From NCBI RefSeq assembly GCF_030733745.1, contig NZ_JASHIK010000004.1, positions 186,001 through 250,000 on the forward strand: 64,000 bases of DNA. Reading direction: 5' to 3'. Position numbers and translations under genes: made by a program. Each line of letters starts with the position of its first letter. Within the stretch, counting starts at the first letter, position 1. Positions 30,058 through 38,336 of the stretch are shown in pieces. The notes beneath the pieces are model-generated. The model was not told where the DNA came from. It did no database searches and saw only the letters and a list, made by a program, of their open reading frames with translations. This stretch comes from Stappia sp. MMSF_3263 (lineage in GTDB: Bacteria; Pseudomonadota; Alphaproteobacteria; Rhizobiales; Stappiaceae).

Positions 30058-31899
30058 ATGGCACTAGAGGTGGAGACGGGCGCCCAGGCCGGCGAGACGC
30101 CGCGCCACGAGGCCGGGCCTGACGCGCAGCCTGCGGCCGAGCGCGTGTCCGGCCTGAGGTCGCTCGGCCAGCGCCGCTTGCGCCGGCGCCTGCGCTCGCG
30201 CATTGGCGGCGCCATCGGTCCCTATCTCACCTCCTCGCTGACGCGTCGCATTCTCGTTCTCAATCTTGCCGGCCTGTGTGCCCTTGTCGGCGGCATTCTC
30301 TATCTCAACCAGTTCCGCGCCGGTCTGATCGACGCGCGCACCCAGAGCCTCCTGACCCAGGGCGAGATCATCGCCGGGGCGATTGCCGCCTCCGCGACGG
30401 TGGAGACCGACGGGCTGATGGTCGATCCGGAGCAGTTGTTGCAACTGCAGGCCGGCGAGAGTATCTCGCCGACCGACGGATCGCGGCTCATCGACTTTCC
30501 CATCAATCCCGAGCGTGTCGCGCCGGTCCTGCGCCGGTTGATCTCTCCGACCCGCACGCGGGCCCGGATCTACGATCCCGAAGGCATTCTGATCCTGGAC
30601 TCGCGCCATCTTTATGCGCGCGGCCAGATCCTGCGCTTCGACCTGCCGCCGCCGACGACGGAGGAGCCGGGGCTCTGGGACAAGTTCTGGGCCGATGTCA
30701 AACTCTGGTTCCGGCGTGGTGACCTGCCGCTATACGAGGAGATCGGGGCCGGCAACGGCCGCGCCTATCCGGAGGTCGAGGCGGCGCTGGCGGGCTCCCC
30801 GGCAAGCGTCGTTCGGGTGTCGCCGCGCGGCGAGTTGATCGTCTCCGTCGCGGTTCCGGTGCAGCGGTTCCGGGCCGTGCTCGGTTCCTTGCTGCTGTCG
30901 ACGCAAGGCGGTGATATCGACGCGATCGTGCGGGCGGAGCGGGTCGGCATCGTCCGGGTGTTTCTGGTTGCGGCGACGGTGACCATGGTGCTCTCGATCC
31001 TGCTTGCCGGAACGATCGCCGGTCCTGTCCGCCGGCTTGCGGCGGCGGCCGAGCGGGTGCGCCGGGGCATCAAGTCCCGCGAGGAGATCCCGCAGTTCTC
31101 GGAGCGCCGCGACGAGATCGGCCATCTTGCGCGCGCGCTGCGCGACATGACCAACGCGCTCTACAATCGCATGGATGCGATCGAGACCTTTGCGGCCGAT
31201 GTCGCCCATGAGTTGAAAAATCCGCTGACATCGCTGCGCAGCGCCGTCGAGACCTTGCCTCTCGCCCGGCAACCGGAGGCCCGGGAGCGGCTGATGGAGG
31301 TCATCCAGCATGACGTGCGCCGCCTCGACCGCCTGATCACCGACATCTCCGACGCCTCGCGGCTGGATGCGGAACTGGCCCGTACCGACGCCGAGCCGGT
31401 CGATGTCTCCGCACTGCTTCTCGGGGTCGCCGATCTGGCAAACGAGCGCGCGAATGCGGACGATGCGCGGGTCGAGGTGTTGCTGCACCCCACGCGCCGC
31501 GACCATCCCTACCGTGTGCTGGGCCATGACAGCCGGCTCGGGCAGGTGATCAACAACCTGATCGACAACGCCCGATCGTTCTCCCCGCCCGGTGGCAAGG
31601 TTGTCATCCAGGCGAGCCGCACCGCCGACATGGTCGAGATCACCGTCGACGACGAAGGGCCGGGGGTGCGGCCCGAGCTGCAAGACCGCATCTTCGAGCG
31701 CTTCTATACCGACCGTCCCGAAGCCGAAGGGTTCGGCAACAATTCCGGTCTCGGCCTGTCCATCTCCAGGCAGATCGTCGAGGCACATCGCGGCACGATT
31801 TCGGTCGTCAATCGCGAGAAGAAGGTCACGGGCACGGGCGAGACCCGTGTCGAGGGTGCCCGCTTCGTCGTGCGGCTGCCGGCGGAGACGCGCGGATGA
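30058..31899 (+). CDS. chvG: Sensor histidine kinase ChvG
   Basis: Membrane sensor kinase, 613 residues, partner of ChvI. A charged N-terminal region precedes the first membrane segment (ILVLNLAGLCALVGGILYLN). A periplasmic domain of about 230 residues follows, which in relatives binds the ExoR repressor, then a second membrane segment (VFLVAATVTMVLSILLAGTIAG), a HAMP linker and the kinase core. The H-box is FAADVAHELKNPLTSLRS with His384; N, G1 and G2 boxes are NNLIDNARSFSPPGG, VDDEGPGVRP and NSGLGLSISRQIVEAHRG. The stop overlaps the hprK start by four bases. Confidence 0.94.
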   Translation: MALEVETGAQAGETPRHEAGPDAQPAAERVSGLRSLGQRRLRRRLRSRIGGAIGPYLTSSLTRRILVLNLAGLCALVGGILYLNQFRAGLIDARTQSLLTQGEIIAGAIAASATVETDGLMVDPEQLLQLQAGESISPTDGSRLIDFPINPERVAPVLRRLISPTRTRARIYDPEGILILDSRHLYARGQILRFDLPPPTTEEPGLWDKFWADVKLWFRRGDLPLYEEIGAGNGRAYPEVEAALAGSPASVVRVSPRGELIVSVAVPVQRFRAVLGSLLLSTQGGDIDAIVRAERVGIVRVFLVAATVTMVLSILLAGTIAGPVRRLAAAAERVRRGIKSREEIPQFSERRDEIGHLARALRDMTNALYNRMDAIETFAADVAHELKNPLTSLRSAVETLPLARQPEARERLMEVIQHDVRRLDRLITDISDASRLDAELARTDAEPVDVSALLLGVADLANERANADDARVEVLLHPTRRDHPYRVLGHDSRLGQVINNLIDNARSFSPPGGKVVIQASRTADMVEITVDDEGPGVRPELQDRIFERFYTDRPEAEGFGNNSGLGLSISRQIVEAHRGTISVVNREKKVTGTGETRVEGARFVVRLPAETRG

Positions 31900-32396
31900 C
31901 CGATGAGGCGGCGCATGCCTCATGCGTTCTTGCAGGCACCGCCGGCGTGCTGCTGCGCGGCGCGTCGGGGTCCGGCAAGTCGAGGCTTGGCTGGCGCATT
32001 GTCGAAGAGGCACAGGCGCGTGGCTGGCTTGGCCTGCATGTGGCGGATGACCGTGTTCACCTTCGGCCGCGAAACGGGCGACTGATCGCATCATGTCCGT
32101 CGCCGATTGCCGGGCTGTGGGAATTGCGCGGCGAGGGCATCGTGAAGGTGGCCTGGGAGACGCGCGCCGTCGTTCGCCTGGTGATCGATCTTCTGCCGGA
32201 CGTGGAGATCGATCGGCTGCCGGACGTGAATGAGCGAACAGTCCGCCTGCACGGGGTCGACCTTGCAAGGCTGGCACTGCCGTGTGGCGTTGACGGAGGC
32301 GGGGTCTTGCGGATTCTGCGCGCGCTCGAGGGGCTGCAGGATGCGGATTGCGGCGCGCCGGCCACGGCAAGTCTGGGGATGGAAGGCCACTTGTGA
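31896..32396 (+). CDS. hprK: HPr kinase/phosphorylase, short alphaproteobacterial type
   Basis: Kinase acting on a serine of HPr; the 166-residue form is the C-terminal catalytic domain alone, lacking the N-terminal domain of Firmicute enzymes. The P-loop is GASGSGKSR (residues 22-30) and the acidic pair is ADDRVHL (Asp51-52). Translation is coupled to chvG by an ATGA overlap, which links the sensor system to the phosphotransfer genes downstream. The EIIA and HPr genes follow after a 213-base gap. Confidence 0.92.
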   Translation: MTDEAAHASCVLAGTAGVLLRGASGSGKSRLGWRIVEEAQARGWLGLHVADDRVHLRPRNGRLIASCPSPIAGLWELRGEGIVKVAWETRAVVRLVIDLLPDVEIDRLPDVNERTVRLHGVDLARLALPCGVDGGGVLRILRALEGLQDADCGAPATASLGMEGHL

Positions 32397-32609
32397 CGAA
32401 AAACCCGGCACGCACCGCCGATTTTTCTTGCGCTGTGCCGCTGCCTTGCGGACATTGGGCGCCCGGCGGGGAAAACCTCCTGGGCAGGGTACATACCGCC
32501 GTGCGAGGGCCCGCGGATCGCTTGGATCTCGACAGGATGCCGCTCTGCCGGACGGCGGGTGCAGGTTTCCGGGCATGGCTCGAACGGACGGACAAATGAC
32601 GGACAGGGC

Positions 32610-33014
32610 ATGATAGGTCTCGTACTCGTCACGCACGGACGGTTGGCGGAAGAATTCAAATCGGCGCTGGAACATGTGGTGGGGCCGCAGGAGCGGATCG
32701 GCACGATCTGCATCGGTCCTGACGACGACATGGAACAACGCCGGCAGGACATCCTTGCTGCTGTCGAGGATGTCAACGACGGGTCGGGCGTCGTTCTGCT
32801 GACGGACATGTTCGGCGGAACGCCGTCGAACCTGGCGATTTCCGTTATGGACGGAACCAATATCGAAGTGATCGCCGGGGTAAACCTCCCCATGCTGATC
32901 AAGCTGGCGAGCGTGCGCGGTGAAAGCGTGATCGCCGAGGCCGTCGACGAGGCGCGCAAGGCTGGCCAGAAATACATCTCCGTTGCAAGCCAGGTGCTCT
33001 CCGGCCAAGGATGA
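32610..33014 (+). CDS. PTS EIIA component, mannose-type (EIIA-Man-like)
   Basis: Cytoplasmic phosphocarrier, 134 residues, of the fructose/mannose EIIA fold. The phosphorylatable histidine is His9 in GLVLVTHGRLAEEF, and the second family motif is VLLTDMFGGTPSNLA. No sugar permease (EIIB/C/D) is linked, so the protein is part of the regulatory, nitrogen-type phosphotransfer chain and not sugar uptake. ATG 32610 is chosen since upstream codons lack conserved residues. Its stop overlaps the HPr start by three bases. Confidence 0.93.
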   Translation: MIGLVLVTHGRLAEEFKSALEHVVGPQERIGTICIGPDDDMEQRRQDILAAVEDVNDGSGVVLLTDMFGGTPSNLAISVMDGTNIEVIAGVNLPMLIKLASVRGESVIAEAVDEARKAGQKYISVASQVLSGQG

Positions 33015-33307
33015 AGATGAGCCAGATCGACGTAACCGGCCTCACCCGTGACCTGCGCATTGTCAATCGCCGCGGCCTCCACGCCCGCGCTTCCGCCAAG
33101 CTCGTGAAGCTTGTCGAGACCTTCGATGCGGATGTGGTCGTGATGAAGGACGGGCAGTCGGTCGGGGGAACCTCGATCATGGGCCTGATGATGCTGGCTG
33201 CAAGCCCGGGCTGTTCGATCCGCGTCAGCACCTCCGGCGCTGAAGCGGAGGCGGCCCTCGCCGCGATCGCCGAACTGGTCGAAAACGGTTTCGGCGAAAC
33301 GGACTGA
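33011..33307 (+). CDS. ptsH: Phosphocarrier protein HPr (NPr type)
   Basis: Small phosphocarrier, 98 residues, that relays phosphate from enzyme I to EIIA proteins. The histidine is His24 in NRRGLHARASAKL. The HprK target serine is kept (Ser55 in GGTSIMGLMMLA), matching the presence of hprK two genes upstream. Translation starts inside the end of the EIIA gene. A second possible ATG lies six bases later. Confidence 0.94.
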   Translation: MKMSQIDVTGLTRDLRIVNRRGLHARASAKLVKLVETFDADVVVMKDGQSVGGTSIMGLMMLAASPGCSIRVSTSGAEAEAALAAIAELVENGFGETD

Positions 33308-33503
33308 TCTCGATTTCTTCTTCTCCTGCCGGGATTGCCCTCAAGGGTTTGCGCCAACCGGTCGGCCTGATAAAGTGCGCAGCGGGCACCGTCTCGAAGA
33401 TCAATTCGCGCCAACCGGCACCACGGTTGGCGCTGTCACCGGAACCAACAGCGCAGGAACACCGCTTCCAGCCTCCCGGTCCGGCCGGTCAGACAGGTCC
33501 CGC

Positions 33504-33893
33504 ATGACATTCCCGCATACCCCTTCGTTTCGCTTCGGCCGGCTTGCGCCGACGCTTCCGGTTCGCGACATGGCCGTCGCGCTGGCCTTCTACGAAGGCG
33601 CCCTCGGCTTTCGTCGGGTGTTCGAGAACGGCGAGCCCCTCGGCTTCGTCATCCTGCGTCGCGATGAGGCGGAACTGCACCTCTCCCTTCAGCGGAATCA
33701 CCGCCCGGTACCCTTCAACGTAATGCATATGATTGTCGGCGATGTCGATGCGATGCACGAGACCTGTAGGCGGTCGGGCATGCGCATCGTCAAGGGCTTG
33801 CGGGTTCATGAATACGGCCTGCGCGCCTTCGTCTTCGCCGACCCCGATGGCAACCGGATCGATGTGGCGGCCCCGATTTCCGATCGGACATAA
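33504..33893 (+). CDS. Glyoxalase/bleomycin-resistance (VOC) family protein
   Basis: A 129-residue vicinal-oxygen-chelate fold protein. Recognisable elements are LPVRDMAVALAFYEGALGFRRVFENGEPLGFVILRRD in the first repeat and MIVGDVDAMHETCRRSGMRIV...AFVFADPDGNRIDVAAP in the second. Members bind a metal and either isomerise or break small substrates, or sequester antibiotics; no specific activity can be given. ATG 33504 is selected because earlier in-frame codons are low-complexity. Its stop codon overlaps the candidate ahcY operator. Confidence 0.82.
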   Translation: MTFPHTPSFRFGRLAPTLPVRDMAVALAFYEGALGFRRVFENGEPLGFVILRRDEAELHLSLQRNHRPVPFNVMHMIVGDVDAMHETCRRSGMRIVKGLRVHEYGLRAFVFADPDGNRIDVAAPISDRT

Positions 33894-33905
33894 AGAAATC
33901 TTTAT
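33890..33905. promoter_or_regulatory. Inverted repeat ATAAAGA-AA-TCTTTAT, candidate ahcY operator
   Basis: A 7-2-7 inverted repeat placed 7 bases upstream of the ahcY -35 element and overlapping the VOC gene stop. ArsR-type repressors of the S-adenosylmethionine cycle are known to bind AT-rich palindromes before ahcY or metK in proteobacteria; this site has the right form and place, but the link is inference. Confidence 0.55.
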
Positions 33906-33912
33906 ATCCTTA

Positions 33913-33941
33913 TTGCTTTGTATCGCTGCTCGGCCTATAAC
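33913..33941 (+). promoter_or_regulatory. Sigma-70-type promoter of ahcY
   Basis: TTGCTT (33913-33918), 17-base spacer, TATAAC (33936-33941). It predicts a leader of about 155 bases before the ahcY ATG. I did not recognise a riboswitch in the leader. Confidence 0.6.
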
Positions 33942-34103
33942 CCGGACACGAATGCTGGCGCATCGCGCCGGACACGCGACATTGCCTGCGTCAAGGCCGT
34001 TCGGGCCTGGCGTCGAGCGCCGAGATGGCGGCGCGCTGCGACACTGCGGCGCGCGCCAGCAAGCCGATTAACGAATTCCAACCCAAGTGAGCGGAACATA
34101 CCG

Positions 34104-35501
34104 ATGAGCACGGCAACTGATTATTACGTCAAGGATATCTCTCTGGCCGACTACGGTCGCAAGGAGATCGATATCGCTGAAACCGAGATGCCGGGCCTGA
34201 TGGCCTGCCGCAAGGAATTCGGCGAAAAGAAGCCGCTCAAGGGCGCGCGCATCGCCGGCTCCCTGCACATGACCATCCAGACGGCCGTGCTCATCGAGAC
34301 GCTGGTCGCGCTCGGTGCCGACGTGCGCTGGGCATCCTGCAACATCTTCTCCACCCAGGACCATGCCGCTTCGGCGATTGCCGCGGCCGGCGTCCCGGTC
34401 TTCGCCGAGAAGGGCGAGACCCTGGAAGAGTACTGGGACTATTGCGACCGCATCTTCTTTTTCCCGGAAGGCACGGCCAACATGATCCTCGATGATGGCG
34501 GTGACGCCACCATGTACATCCTGCTCGGTGCCCGCGCCGAAGCAGGCGAGGACGTCCTGTCCAAGCCGGGTTCCGAGGAGGAGACCGTTCTCTTCGCCCA
34601 GATCCGCAAACGCATGGCTGCGAGCCCCGGCTGGTTCACCAAGCAGCGCGATGCGATCCGCGGCGTCTCAGAGGAGACGACGACGGGCGTCAACCGTCTC
34701 TATCAGCTCAAGGCCAAGGGGCTGCTTCCCTTCCCGGCGATCAACGTCAACGACAGCGTCACCAAGTCGAAGTTCGACAACAAGTACGGCTGCAAGGAAA
34801 GCCTGGTCGACGGCATCCGCCGTGGCACCGACGTGATGATGGCCGGCAAGACCGCCGTCGTTTGCGGCTATGGCGATGTGGGCAAGGGTTCTGCCGCTTC
34901 GCTGCGCGGCGCCGGCGCCCGCGTCAAGGTCACCGAGGTCGATCCGATCTGTGCGCTGCAGGCGGCGATGGACGGTTTCGAGGTCGTGACGCTGGAGAAG
35001 GCGGCGCCGACCGCCGACATCGTCATCACCACCACCGGCAACAAGGATGTGGTGACGCTCGACCACATGCGCTCGCTCAAGGACATGGCGATCGTCGGCA
35101 ATATCGGTCACTTCGACAATGAGATCCAGGTCGAGGCCCTGCGCAACTACAAGTGGACGAACATCAAGCCGCAGGTGGACATGATCGAGTTCCCGAACGG
35201 CAATCGCATGATCCTGCTGTCGGAAGGTCGCCTGCTCAATCTCGGCAATGCCACCGGCCATCCGAGCTTCGTGATGTCGGCCAGCTTCACCAATCAGGTG
35301 CTGGCCCAGATCGAGCTGTGGACGCGCCCGGACCACTACCAGAAGGACGTCTATGTCCTGCCGAAGCATCTGGATGAGCGCGTCGCCCGTCTGCATCTGG
35401 CCAAGCTGGGCGTCGAGCTGACCGAGCTGAGCTCCGAGCAGGCGGCCTATATCGGTGTCGAGACCACGGGCCCCTACAAGCCCGAGCACTACCGCTACTG
35501 A
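34104..35501 (+). CDS. ahcY: Adenosylhomocysteinase
   Basis: NAD-dependent enzyme that splits S-adenosylhomocysteine to adenosine and homocysteine, relieving product inhibition of methyltransferases. ATG 34104 gives 465 residues. Signatures are [21 protein letters not shown], the NAD-binding [22 protein letters not shown] and the C-terminal [10 protein letters not shown]. It has its own promoter, a palindrome just upstream, and a strong terminator, so it is a single-gene unit in the conserved HPr-ahcY-divL order. Confidence 0.97.
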   Translation: MSTATDYYVKDISLADYGRKEIDIAETEMPGLMACRKEFGEKKPLKGARIAGSLHMTIQTAVLIETLVALGADVRWASCNIFSTQDHAASAIAAAGVPVFAEKGETLEEYWDYCDRIFFFPEGTANMILDDGGDATMYILLGARAEAGEDVLSKPGSEEETVLFAQIRKRMAASPGWFTKQRDAIRGVSEETTTGVNRLYQLKAKGLLPFPAINVNDSVTKSKFDNKYGCKESLVDGIRRGTDVMMAGKTAVVCGYGDVGKGSAASLRGAGARVKVTEVDPICALQAAMDGFEVVTLEKAAPTADIVITTTGNKDVVTLDHMRSLKDMAIVGNIGHFDNEIQVEALRNYKWTNIKPQVDMIEFPNGNRMILLSEGRLLNLGNATGHPSFVMSASFTNQVLAQIELWTRPDHYQKDVYVLPKHLDERVARLHLAKLGVELTELSSEQAAYIGVETTGPYKPEHYRY

Positions 35502-35802
35502 TCCTGCCCGGACCATGCGCGCGGCACTGCCGCATGCATGGGTCCGAAGGCATGCCAAGACTGCCGAACGGGGGCTGTGGATGACACGGCCCCCGTTTAC
35601 TTTTCGGTAACGTACGCTTCTTCGCGATTCGCGTTTGGGTTATGGTCTTTGCGAATCACGCGGTTCGTGAGGCAGAACTGTGATGAGGGCCGTCGGGCCG
35701 GGGCGATGTTGCGTGCCCGTACCGGCTGCCCGGGGGCCGGGAGCGTCAGTTCGCGGCACCGGGTCCCGTGTCGGACCCCAAGCGGCGTAGAGGATCGAAC
35801 GG
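35502..35802. other. Gap between ahcY and divL
   Basis: These 301 bases hold the ahcY terminator (35567-35604) and presumably the divL promoter. Nothing else is seen; the open frames here lack credible starts or protein features. Confidence 0.5.
35567..35604 (+). terminator. Rho-independent terminator of ahcY
   Basis: A 9-bp perfect stem AACGGGGGC / GCCCCCGTT (35567-35575 and 35589-35597), whose loop can extend the pairing, is followed by TACTTTT. Confidence 0.8.
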
Positions 35803-38325
35803 ATGCCGGCGGACGGCCTGGAACATGCGTGCATGAATGCCGCATGGCGAGACAAGAGTCACAAGGCGCTGTTGCGCGTGTCGACCGCGCCGCTCGCCTG
35901 GCTGTCCCTCACGGGCGTCGCTCTGGCCCAGGAGGCCGGTGCCGTCGTCCCTGTGCTCTCCACAAATCCCTTCACGGCCGAGAAGGTCGTCTGGATGGCC
36001 GCGGTTGGCGGGGCCGTCACTTTCGCCGTCACGGCTGCGGTTACCCTCATCCGCAACATGCGGGCCAGCTCGGGAACGCTGACCAGCGCGCGGGAAAAGA
36101 ATGCCCGCCTGGCCGCAAGGCTCGACCGTCTGGAGAGTCTTGTCGCCTCCGACGACCAGCGCATCGTGGTCTGGCAGCCGGGGGAGGACGAGCCCTTCGT
36201 CGCCGGAATGCTTGAAGAGGCATCCGGTGTGCCACGCTCGCCTTCTCGCCTTCTCGCCTTCGGAACATGGCTCGAGGCCCGTTCCGCAACCACGCTTGAA
36301 CATGCCGTGGAGCGCCTGCGCGAACAGGGCGAGGCCTTTCAGGTTACCTTGCCCACTCTTTCGGGCGGGATGATCGAGATCCGCGGACGGGTTGCCGCGA
36401 GCGCACCCGTGCTGCGGCTGCGCGACCTGACCGGAGAGCAGAAGTCGCAGGCACTTCTCGCCGTTCGCACGGAAGCCTTGCTCAGCGAGTTGGAGACGAT
36501 GCGCGCCCTGCTCGACGGATTGCCGGCGCCCGCATGGTTGCGCGACGAGACGGGAGCCCTTGTCTGGGTCAATGCCGCCTATGCGCGCGCGGTGGAGAGC
36601 GAAAGCGGCGATGCGGCGATTGCCGCGAGGGCCGAGTTCCTCGATGCCAAGGGGCGCGGCCAGATGGAGCGGGGCCGCGACGAGGCGGGCCAGTCGCGGG
36701 CGCGCCTGCCGGCGGTGGCGGCCGGCGCGCGGCGCATCTTCGACGTGACACAGATTTCCGCCGACAGCGGGTCGGGAGGCATCGCCATCGATGTCAGCGA
36801 GCTGGAAAACGTTCGCCAGGAACTCGGTCGCACCATCGACTTCCATGCCCGTACGCTGGATCAGCTCGCCACGGCCGTTGCCATTTTCAGCGCGGACCGG
36901 CGCCTGCAGTTCTACAATGCCGCCTTCCGCGGCCTGTGGGATCTCGACACCGGGTTTCTGGAAGGCAACCCCACCGACGGAGCCCTTCTGGACGCCTTGC
37001 GCGCAGCGCGCAAGCTGCCCGAGCAGGCCGATTATCGCGGCTGGCGCAACAAGCTGCTGGAAACCTATACCTCGCTCGACGCGCGGGAGTTCTGGTGGCA
37101 CCTGCCCGACGGCCGCACCCTGCGCGTCATCGCCAACCCGCACCCGCAGGGCGGCGTCACCTATATCTACGAGAACGTCACCGAGCGGCTCGATCTCGAG
37201 AGCCGCTACAATTCGCTGATCCGCGTCCAGGGCGAAACGCTCGACAACCTGTCCGAGGCCGTGGCCGTGTTCGGCTCGGATGGCCGACTGCGCCTCTGGA
37301 ATCCGGCCTTTGAGATCATCTGGGATCTCACGGACGACCGTCTCGGCGACAGTCCGCATATCACCCGCATCGTCGACCGCGAGATGCTGGAGCCGGACGA
37401 GGCCGCCACGTGGCAGCAGCTTGTCACAGCCGTTACCAGCCTTGCCGACAACAGGGAGCCGGTGGCCGGGCGCATGGAGCGCGACAGTGGCGAGGCGATC
37501 GATTACGCGACGGTCCCCCTGCCGGACGGCGGCACCCTGGTGACCTTCGTCAATGTCACGGACTCGGTGAATGTCGAGCGTGCGCTGCTCGACAAGAATG
37601 AGGCGCTGGAGCAGGCCGACCAGTTGAAGAACGCCTTCATCCAGCACGTCTCCTACGAGTTGCGCTCGCCGCTCACCAACATCATCGGCTTCGCCCAGCT
37701 TCTGTCGGACCCCAAGTTCGGTCCGTTGACGGCAAAGCAGGGGGAGTATGTGGATTACATCCTGTCCTCCTCCTCCGCCCTGCTTGCCATCATCAACGAC
37801 ATTCTCGATCTCGCCACGATCGATGCCGGCATCATGGAACTCGACGTCTCTTCCGTCGATGTCGCCAAGACCGTGCAGGCAGCCGTCGAGGGGCTGAAGG
37901 ACCGCCTTTCGGATTCAGGGATCGCCTTGCAGCTGACGGTTGCCGACGATGTCGGCGTCATCCAGGCAGACGAGCGGCGGCTGCGTCAGGTCCTGTTCAA
38001 CCTCATTTCCAACGCCCTGCGCTTCTCCGATGTCGGCGGAGCGATAGATGTCGGCTGCCTGCGCACCGGTGAGGCCATCGAGTTTCACGTTCGCGACCAC
38101 GGCTGCGGCATACCGGAAGACATGCTGGACCAGGTCTTCGCGCGGTTCGTGGGTCGCGATTCCGGATCGCGCCGGCGCGGTGCCGGCCTCGGCCTTTCGA
38201 TCGTCAAGAGCTTCGTCGAGCTGCATGGCGGCACTGTCTCGATCGAGTCGGAAGAGGGGGTCGGCACGTATGTCGTCTGCCGATTTCCCTGCGCTCCCGA
38301 TGCCCTCAAACACGCCGCCGAATAG
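35803..38325 (+). CDS. divL: DivL-type tyrosine histidine-kinase-like cell-cycle protein
   Basis: Membrane-anchored pseudokinase of 840 residues that in Caulobacter and rhizobia steers the CckA-CtrA phosphorelay through DivK. Two hydrophobic segments lie near the N terminus (about 30-45 and 62-82), followed by several PAS-type repeats (NAAYARAVESES, FYNAAFRGLWDLD, LWNPAFEIIWDLT). The dimerisation helix reads FIQHVSYELRSPLTNI: Tyr618 stands where kinases have the phosphorylated histidine, the defining DivL trait. The ATPase lobe keeps NLISNALRFS, VRDHGCGIPED and GAGLGLSIVKSFVELHGG. The position between ahcY and tsaE is conserved in Rhizobiales. AGAGGA precedes the ATG. Confidence 0.88.
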   Translation: MPADGLEHACMNAAWRDKSHKALLRVSTAPLAWLSLTGVALAQEAGAVVPVLSTNPFTAEKVVWMAAVGGAVTFAVTAAVTLIRNMRASSGTLTSAREKNARLAARLDRLESLVASDDQRIVVWQPGEDEPFVAGMLEEASGVPRSPSRLLAFGTWLEARSATTLEHAVERLREQGEAFQVTLPTLSGGMIEIRGRVAASAPVLRLRDLTGEQKSQALLAVRTEALLSELETMRALLDGLPAPAWLRDETGALVWVNAAYARAVESESGDAAIAARAEFLDAKGRGQMERGRDEAGQSRARLPAVAAGARRIFDVTQISADSGSGGIAIDVSELENVRQELGRTIDFHARTLDQLATAVAIFSADRRLQFYNAAFRGLWDLDTGFLEGNPTDGALLDALRAARKLPEQADYRGWRNKLLETYTSLDAREFWWHLPDGRTLRVIANPHPQGGVTYIYENVTERLDLESRYNSLIRVQGETLDNLSEAVAVFGSDGRLRLWNPAFEIIWDLTDDRLGDSPHITRIVDREMLEPDEAATWQQLVTAVTSLADNREPVAGRMERDSGEAIDYATVPLPDGGTLVTFVNVTDSVNVERALLDKNEALEQADQLKNAFIQHVSYELRSPLTNIIGFAQLLSDPKFGPLTAKQGEYVDYILSSSSALLAIINDILDLATIDAGIMELDVSSVDVAKTVQAAVEGLKDRLSDSGIALQLTVADDVGVIQADERRLRQVLFNLISNALRFSDVGGAIDVGCLRTGEAIEFHVRDHGCGIPEDMLDQVFARFVGRDSGSRRRGAGLGLSIVKSFVELHGGTVSIESEEGVGTYVVCRFPCAPDALKHAAE

Positions 38326-38336
38326 CTGATCCCGCG

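Noticed and set aside
30730-32595. Minus-strand open frame of 621 codons across chvG-hprK
   Set aside because: It is antisense to well-supported genes, has no recognisable domain and reflects the high GC content. The same holds for the long antisense frames at 35746-37647, 16487-18244 and 45315-47132.
33942-34103. SAM or SAH riboswitch in the ahcY leader
   Set aside because: I could not draw a fold or conserved core of a known SAM or SAH class in the leader.
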